Below are positions 56,821 through 64,000 of a stretch of DNA of 64,000 nucleotides, piece after piece (position 1 is the first letter of the stretch; every line of letters begins with the position of its first letter). Under the pieces are notes generated by a model. That model saw only the letters and a program-made list of their open reading frames with translations. It was not told where the DNA came from and searched no databases. The position numbers were made by a program, and so were the translations under genes. The DNA comes from Temnothorax longispinosus (lineage: Eukaryota; Arthropoda; Insecta; Hymenoptera; Formicidae), in NCBI RefSeq assembly GCF_030848805.1, contig NC_092364.1:13231650-13295649 (forward strand), read 5' to 3'.

Positions 56821-58245
56821 CAATCATACGACATTGCCAGGGTCGGGAACTCTTTGGAAAATGCTTTAGTATGTTCAGAACTATTCGAGAAATATTTTAG
56901 ATAAACCGGAACTGCGACATTTCGTACAGCATATCACCCTATTCTCTCTAAATACTCGGTTTTCGAGCGGTATTAATTTTTTAAACAATCATACGACATT
57001 GCCAGGGTCGGGAACTCTTTGGAAAATGCTTTAGTATGTTCAGAACTATTCGAGAAATATTTTAGATAAACCGGAACTGCGACATTTCGTACAGCATATC
57101 ACCCTATTCTCTCTAAATACTCGGTTTTCGAGCGGTATTAATTTTTTAAACCATCATACGACATTGCCAGGGTCGGGAACTCTTTGGAAAATGCTTTAGT
57201 ATGTTCAGAACTATTCGAGAAATATTTTAGATAAACCGGAACTGCGACATTTCGTACAGCATATCACCCTATTCTCTCTAAATACTCGGTTTTCGAGCGG
57301 TATTAATTTTTTTAAACAATCATACGACATTGCCAGGGTCGGGAATTTTTTGGAAAATGTTTTAGTATGTTCAGAACTATTCGAGAAATATTTTAGATAA
57401 ACCGGAACTGCGACATTTCGTACAGCATATCATCCCATTCTCTCTAAATACTCGGTTTTCGAGCGGTATTAATTTTTTAAACAATCATACGACATTGCCA
57501 GGGTCGGGAACTCTTTAGAAAATGCTTCAGTATGTTTAAAACTATTCGAGAAATATTTTAGATATACCGGAACTGCGACATTTCGTACAGCATATCACCC
57601 TATTCTCTCTTAAATACTCGGTTTTCAAGCGGTATTAATTTTTTAAACACTCATACGACATTGCCAGGGTCGGGAACTCTTTGGAAAATGCTTTAGTATG
57701 TTCAGAACTATTCGAGAAATATTTTAGATAAACCGGAACTGCGACATTTCGTACAGCATATCATCCTATTCTCTCTAAATACTCGGTTTTCGAGCGGTAT
57801 TAATTTTTTAAACAGTCATACGACATTGCCAGGGTCGGGAACTCTTTGGAAAATGCTTTACTATGTTCAAAACTATTCGAAAAATATTTTAGATAAACCG
57901 GAACTGCGACATTTCGTACAGCATATCACCCGATTCTCTCTAAATACTCGGTTTTCGAGCGGTATTAATTTTTTGAACAATCATACGACATTGCCAGGGT
58001 CGGGAACTCTTTGGAAAATGCTTTAATATGTTCAGAACTATTCGAGAAATATTTTAGATAAACCGGAACTGCGACATTTTGTACAGCATATCACACTATT
58101 CTCTCTAAGTACTCGGTTTTTGGGCGGTATTAATTTTTTAAACAATCGTACAACATTGCTAATGTCGAGAACTTTTTAGAAAATGCTTCAGTATGCTCAG
58201 AAATATTCGAAAAAATATTTTAAATAAACCGGAACTCCGAGATTT
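56821..58245. repeat. 165-bp tandem satellite, eight to nine units
   Basis: Unit starts at 56821, 56986, 57151, 57317, 57482, 57648, 57813, 57978 and 58143 (period 165-166). Units contain CGACATTGCCAGGGTCGGGA and GATAAACCGGAACTGCGACA. The first units are nearly identical; the last diverges. Confidence 0.95.
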
Positions 58246-58550
58246 TGGAAAATTAGCAGATAATTTTTTCAATGGACTTTTTTTGGCAAAATCAACAGAA
58301 CTATTATTAAAAGTATCAGGAACTATAGAACTCGACTGCATGCGACAAGAACTCTTTTTTATTTTTGATTTGCTAGAAAATGATCTGCTACGGGAATTTA
58401 GCAGATCATTTTTTTCGATCGACTGTTTTTTGGGTAAAATCACCAGAACTATTACTAAAAAGTATCAGGAACTATAGAACTCGACTGCATGCGACAAGAA
58501 CTGCCTTTTATTTTTGATCTGCTGGAAAATGATATGCCAACTTCACAGAC
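58246..58550. repeat. 150-bp direct doublet beyond the satellite
   Basis: Two copies of a segment containing AGGAACTATAGAACTCGACT and GCATGCGACAAGAACT at about 58317 and 58467. Open frames on both strands here reflect repeat structure. Confidence 0.8.
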
Positions 58551-59723
58551 ACTAATTATACGGTATACAAAATAATTTGAGTCTATAACAAGCTGTGGAT
58601 TCTGTCACAATCTATACTTCTATGTTAACAAAATATAAATTTGAAATAACTGGAGCATATTGAGCAATTTAAGTTGGACAGAATAATACAAAGATCTGGG
58701 AATGAACCAGCAGTGTATTTCAGTCCGCTATAGATTGTATATCTTTCTTAAATAAAAGTTTTATTTTTAAATTTTACTAGATTTTTTAATTGGATTATCG
58801 TATATGAAATGATATAGTCATATAAGATTATATATGATCAGATCAGATTATTGCATCTCAAAGTATCCGATAGATGGCATTCGATGTGATCTGTTTCTCG
58901 TAATTAAAATTTGACAAAGAGTGTTATAAGAACGGTATTAAAAAAACACGACACTGTCTCGCGCTATTCTCGCGCGACGCTGTCTCGGAGCGACACATTT
59001 TTGTATCAGTTATATCGTGTCCACTCTTATAATAAGATTGAGTTACAGTCATATATAAATATTATTTGGATCTTATTAGAAGTTTATATAATCTGGTTTA
59101 AATTTAAATTTAAATTGATTTAAATTTGATCAAATTAATTTTGAATTTATTACCATATTTAATCCACATTTGGCATATTAAAACCATATTAACTCTGCAT
59201 TTCCTTAGGTCTGTGCGGCTGATTTTGCATATTTCAACAAAGCAAGGTCCAGTTTAATCCATATATAGATTAAATAAGATTGGGGTACTTTAATTTGATT
59301 TAAATATGACTTATATTTAAATTATAATTGATTTACATATTCGATCCTAATAAGACTCTTATTAAATTCATAAAAGCTTTTAATACGGTTTTAATACAAT
59401 TGTTTTTCGCAGATTGTTTATTTTAATTCATTAAATAGCCACACATAATAGTTATAAAATATAGTTAGCAATAGTATATACTTACTTGTGAATGTTACTT
59501 ACAATTCCGCTGAAGCTGAATTTCGCAATCTTTCACACAAGAAAATTTAAAAAAACTAATAGTATGCAACACAAAGCACAACTGCATCCTACAAGTTATA
59601 ACGCGTATGTGAACTGTGGTCGTGGACGATCGAAGACGCGAAAAACTCATAAAAATCGGTATAAGTTGATGAAGTGGATACGTTACCTCAACAAATATTT
59701 TATTCAGCCAATGTCCAGTTTCA
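58551..59723. other. No gene seen
   Basis: AT-rich DNA. A short patch near 58950-58995 (CTGTCTCGCGC, CTCGGAGCGACAC) resembles the terminal segment of the composite repeat only loosely. Confidence 0.4.
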
Positions 59724-61290
59724 CATTTAATGAATGAGTTTATTGATTCTACTAAACACATTCATTGGGAGAATTAACTTTTTTATTGATTTAATTAAAT
59801 GTTACATTGAGCTAAGAAACGTTCAAGTACATTCTATTGAATTCGGAACAAACAGCGATTCGTGATTTAATGAATTCTATCATTGACTAATGAAAAATAT
59901 TCAATGTACGATTCGTAATGTCAATTAAAATTCACTGTATCAATGAATTTCAAATTAATAAACATTATTTACTAAGAGGCAAAATGGAATAAAAAAATCC
60001 TATAATACGAAAATATGAGGCTACAATAGTTTTTGAGTTATAATTAGTGATTAAAATTTGCCAACAATATTGCGCAATAATATTGCGTACAATTCGCGCT
60101 CTCAGGCTCGTAACTACACTTATACCGATTTGTCATCTGTTATTAATTTTTACAAGATAAATAATAAATAAATTAATTTTCACAAATATTTCTCCGTGTG
60201 ATAAAAATAAAAATAAACTTTGTTTCTTAAATGTATCAAAATATAAACTTTATAATTCTATTTGAATGTAATAATTAATCAACCATTTACATTGTTATTT
60301 AAGAAAGAATTAAATATTTTACGTACAACATTTATAACGCATTAATATTAGTTGACCGCCGTATGTAATACCCACACAGGCACATAGAAACAATAAATCA
60401 GCTGTGCAATAAAAATCAATATCACCTGATTTGTAAAATCAATAACAGATATGACAGATCGGTACGCGCGTATATGTATATCTATATAGTTACATCAGAT
60501 CTGAGCGCGCAAATTCTACGCGATATCATTGACGATCGCTCATAACTCAAAAACTATTGCAGCCTCAAAATTTTGGTATTAGGGTTTTTGACTCTATAAT
60601 TTTACCTTTAGAATACACTGTATTAAAGTATTGTGAGACACTCTGAATATTTTTTGTTATTTATTGTATTAATTTATTTGCCGTTGCGCTGGTAAACTGC
60701 GACTATATATACATACATATATATGTTCATATATGTATATATCTATATATTGAAGTAAATTATGTGATACATTGATCTTATATTCAAATGAATCCGGTAA
60801 AGCTAATACGTTAATATAATTATGTGAATTCATTGTATTTACATATGCGTTATTAAGTAAAAACTAAGTTTTATAGTTTAATAAAAAAAATTTATTAATA
60901 TAATGGACAGATCATAAATCCTTCTTCGATATTTCGATACATTGATTCAATGAATTCGGTTATTGAGCCAATGTACAAAATTTATTAATTTATAAAATAA
61001 TAATCACTTCTGAAATTGAAATATGAAATTTTATGGTACACATTTAATGAATGAGTTTTTTTATTCCACTGAACACGTTCATTGGAAGAATGAACTTTTT
61101 CATTGGTTTAATTAAATGTTACATTAAGTTATGATACACTTAAGTACAGTATATTAATAAAGAATGATTTGTTATATTAATGAATCCAATTATTTGTTAA
61201 TGAAAAATATTCAATGTTATATTATATTATCAATTAAAAGTTTTAATAAAGTAATTTTTTCATTGTATCAATGAATTTCAAGTCAATGAG
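59724..61290. repeat. Direct repeats flanking an inverted-repeat core
   Basis: A segment of about 240 bp at 59724-59960 (CACATTTAATGAATGAGTTT onward) recurs in the same orientation at 61043-61290. Between them, 60011-60575 has inverted ends (GAGGCTACAATAGTTTTTGA / complement). LTR-like spacing, but no coding sequence of a retroelement. Confidence 0.6.
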
Positions 61291-61386
61291 CTTCATTCAT
61301 TGATATTACGAACAATATTTTTTTCAGTGCATAACGTGCAGTGACCAAAACCAATTTTTTCATTGCTGTTTTCATTGCTGTTTTAG

Positions 61387-61942
61387 GCGATTATGGTAGG
61401 CGGTGTCCAGGTCGGAGTAATAGAATTGAGACGAACGCTGAGAATAATACTTCTGCCTGAACAAGTAAGTACGAAACGTCCCTTTATATAAGTATACGCT
61501 TTGTTTAAACTAATTTTTTCATTGCTGTTTTAGGTGATTGTCTTACAAGACCCCGCTGAAGTACTGGTGCACAATGAGTTCAGATTCGTGTTCGTGCCGG
61601 CAGATGTAAGTACAAATAAACGTTCCTTTATATGTATAAGTCTACTCTTAGTTTCCATGCGTTGCCACATATTTTTATACTTTTTATATTTTATATATTT
61701 TATATTTTTAGATAATATACGACGAGGTGGAGATAGAAGGTTATTTGAATTTCCGATACCGCCAGCGGATAAGACGGCAACGCCGAGCCCGTCGCCACGA
61801 GCTTTTACACCTCTGGCTTGAGACCGCCGAAGATAGAGAAATAGAGGAGTTTTATTATCCAGATTCTCCCCCATATGATATATTTAATCTGAACCTTTTA
61901 TTTGATCTTCGGTCGAACGACGAGCCGGAAGAAAATTATTGA
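61387..61942 (+). CDS. Small intact multi-exon gene, function unknown
   Basis: Three exons with perfect GT-AG ends, all phase 0: 61387-61464 (26 codons, IMVGGVQVGVIELRR), 61534-61605 (24 codons, VIVLQDPAEVLVHNEFRF) and 61712-61942 (76 codons and TGA). The last encodes an Arg-rich stretch (RYRQRIRRQRRARRHELL) followed by an acidic tail (PEENY end). No stop or frameshift interrupts it. The first two exons and their downstream introns resemble each other, implying tandem exon duplication. A start exon is not seen; the gene may begin upstream. Strong opposite-charge blocks suggest nucleic-acid or protein binding, but this is guesswork. Confidence 0.6.
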
Positions 61943-63653
61943 ACTTTTGAAATTTTTTTTTTATTTTTTTTATTTTTTTATAACAATCGATTTCTTTTAT
62001 TATTCTATGTATTACTCTTATTATGATTTTAGTATCTATTTCATTTACTTGTAACATATATATGTATGTACACGTAATCTGTATGTTTTTGTAATGTATA
62101 CCTGTACACGTGATTATTCCAATTCAATTACTACTAACATATTAAACATCACTAATTAACACGAAAAAATATATATCTATGGAAAAATATATATGGAAAA
62201 ATATATATCTATGTATAAATGTATTTAAAAATATATGTAATATATTATGTACATATATGTGAAACAAATTAAATTTTGATTCTCTCTGTCCGGATGCTAG
62301 CTTGGGAGTTCGTTCCAGTATAGTATATATAGTTCACTGGCATATCATGTTCATGTATAAACAGCTTAATCAGTGAAATTACCGACATACATGTGTTTTG
62401 TCAAGTAATGCAATAGCGTATCTATTTATAGCCCTTCATAAACGTCATACGACGTTTAATTAGGATTAATTAAAGTAGGACTTTACAAAGCGTTATTAAG
62501 ACAGTATTGTGTATGTGTAATATTGCGATATACTTGGTAATTTGCCCAATAATCGATATACTATCTGCTGAACACGATTCTGCAGACTACAGTTCAATTA
62601 GTTCAATAGCAAAACAAAATGGTTTTTCTGAAATAATGAATGTTTAAATAAGATTTACATAAATTCGGTTGTTTCACTTGTATCTCATATTTATTAAAGA
62701 TTTACATAGACTCAGTTGTATCTCATATCGAGCATGTTAATTATATCGTAATATGAGTGTTCAACATCACTTATTATCATTCGAGTCATGATTAAGAACT
62801 TTAATGGACTTAATATTTAAATGCATTTTGCTGAACGTTATGTACATTTTACAATCAAACGTGGGATGAGTAAAAATGACAATAGAATGAAGTTTGACAA
62901 TGGAAGAAAGATGAACAGGAACTAAATATGTATGTTTCTTTACTTAAAAAATTGCAGGCTTGTTAAATGTACAACAAATATTATATTGTTTAACAATAAT
63001 AAATTGTATACAAGATGGTCATCTCCAAGATCGTGTACTAACACAACCGGTGTAAATCCAGGATACTTATAAAATATATAATAGTATAATTGTCACGTTG
63101 ACACCTTTATTTCTTTACACAAACTACTGAACTGGATAATCTCGTGTTTCTGCACACTAGTGAATGCATGTGATTGACCGAGTGATTGACTTAAAACGAA
63201 TCGCTTATCTTTTCTTACTGTAGTGCATTCTGTATCATACTCGGTATATATTTTCATAGCAATTTTTAATTTTAACATTTATTTAACACCCAGTTAATTT
63301 TATTGTCAAGTACTACTAGTGCAATGTCTTTTGTACCTCCAACATTTAATATTTTTTCGTATACATATGACATTTCTTCTTTTATTCACTAATTAGCTTG
63401 CTTTAATTAAAATTATTGATACCACAAAATCTGCAGCAACTGTCTTTGTCATTTTATTGTATTCGAGTGTAAAAAGGTTTTATACTCGAAACGATAGTGG
63501 TAATAAATTCGTAAGATTTTCAGCAAACTGTTATCTTGTGGGAATTATCTATCTATATAGACAGATGGCAACTACAGATTTAAAGGAAAAAATGGATGTG
63601 AATATTTTCAGACATTGTATTTCATTTACAAGTTGAACTTTCAAGTTATCAAG
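61943..63653. other. No gene seen
   Basis: AT-rich spacer between two genes in convergent orientation. ATATATCTATGGAAAAAT-type short repeats near 62170-62215. Confidence 0.5.
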
Positions 63654-64000
63654 TCAGGGCTGGGGTGACCAATGAGGCCAGTTTTTAATTTCATTATATA
63701 AGGCATCTCCAGGACTCAGAGTTTTCGAAACTTGTCGGTGACCTAACAATTTATAGTCGGGCGCGATCTTTCCGGCTTCGACGCCGAGCTCTATGATCTT
63801 TCGCGCGGCATGTATTTGCGTTTTCGGCGGTACAACCGAATTGAATGTACCGATGAAGGAAATGCCAATACTCTTGATGTTGAAACCGAAGGAATGGGCA
63901 CCGACGTAATCCCAGCTTCTGCCAACGTATGCGAGGCCGTCGCCGCCGACGAGGAAATTGTAAGCGATATCCGACCACTTTCTAGATTCGATATGGAAAG
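63654..64000 (-). CDS. Peptidoglycan recognition protein (PGRP), 3' part, non-amidase type
   Basis: PGRPs bind bacterial peptidoglycan and start Toll/IMD signalling, or cleave it. The minus-strand frame is open from the window edge to TGA (63654-63656): FHIESRKWSDIAYNFLVG, GDGLAYVGRSWDYVGAHS, KSIGISFIGTFN, LLGHRQVSKTLSPGDALY, NEIKNWPHWSPQP. This is the C-terminal two thirds of the amidase-2/PGRP fold. Of the zinc ligands that fall within the window, Tyr (AYNF) and His (GHRQV) are present. The Cys of catalytic PGRPs is Ser here (TLSPGD), so a sensor rather than an amidase is expected, similar to short PGRP-S/SA proteins. The signal peptide and first ligand His would lie beyond the window. No lesions. 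Confidence 0.95.
   Translation of the reverse strand, partial: FHIESRKWSDIAYNFLVGGDGLAYVGRSWDYVGAHSFGFNIKSIGISFIGTFNSVVPPKTQIHAARKIIELGVEAGKIAPDYKLLGHRQVSKTLSPGDALYNEIKNWPHWSPQP

Noticed and set aside
56821..58245. CRISPR-like array
   Set aside because: Head-to-tail 165-bp units without unique spacers, in a eukaryotic genome: a satellite.
58159..58477. Opposing 94-codon frames on both strands
   Set aside because: They arise from the duplicated 150-bp repeat; no coding signature.
61530..61874. Minus-strand 114-codon frame opposite the small gene
   Set aside because: Runs across well-formed plus-strand introns and exons; shadow frame.

Overview
The window reads as nuclear DNA of an insect, most likely a hymenopteran and plausibly an ant. 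It is AT-rich, has short GT-AG introns, and its recognisable exons match conserved animal genes: an FBXL4-type F-box/LRR protein, anaphase-promoting complex subunit 1, VPS33A, insulin-degrading enzyme, an M1 aminopeptidase and a peptidoglycan recognition protein. The species assignment is inference from gene content; no organellar or bacterial features are present. Two gaps of exactly 500 N (435-934, 19903-20402) are scaffold gaps of arbitrary length.

Layout. 1.4-4.1 kb (minus): FBXL4-like gene with one frameshift, its introns carrying small DNA transposons. 4.3-10.4 kb: nested inverted-repeat elements (MITEs), including a 2 kb Harbinger-like element with a second palindromic element inside. 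12.3-19.8 kb: hAT transposase tail, then an intron-bearing but heavily broken ANAPC1 copy (plus). It is split between two adjacent codons by a 3.8 kb, 5'-truncated DNA element carrying a DUF4806-type gene. 20.4-22.0 kb: a dense run of palindromic MITEs, one inside a VPS33A exon. 21.7-25.3 kb: VPS33A (plus) with several reading-frame lesions. 25.6-31.5 kb: TTAA-flanked and CCCAGGTAG-ended elements, one containing a 5S rRNA-like stretch, plus isolated minus-strand exons (M1 aminopeptidase-like; one unrecognised terminal exon).

31.6-51.2 kb holds two copies (A and B) of an 8-9 kb composite repeat on either side of a decayed insulin-degrading-enzyme fragment. Each copy has near-identical direct repeats around an inverted pair of 90-bp minisatellite arms. 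Captured host exon pieces follow (the SNX4 PX-domain exon, and a TDRD3-like exon), and then a foldback structure more than 2 kb long. A third, inverted copy of the terminal repeat abuts the first gap. 52.7-55.7 kb contains more foldback and MITE sequence, and 56.8-58.2 kb a 165-bp satellite. At 61.4-61.9 kb is a small intact gene of unknown function whose upstream exons look tandemly duplicated. The right edge carries the intact 3' part of a PGRP gene (minus).

Most conserved genes are damaged while the PGRP, the 61.4 kb gene and the M1 exon read cleanly. This argues that much of the damage is real decay of duplicated, transposon-riddled DNA rather than uniform assembly error, though single frameshifts (FBXL4-like, DUF4806) could be errors. 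No operons, CRISPR arrays or tRNA genes were seen. All family assignments are from recognised motifs, not database searches.
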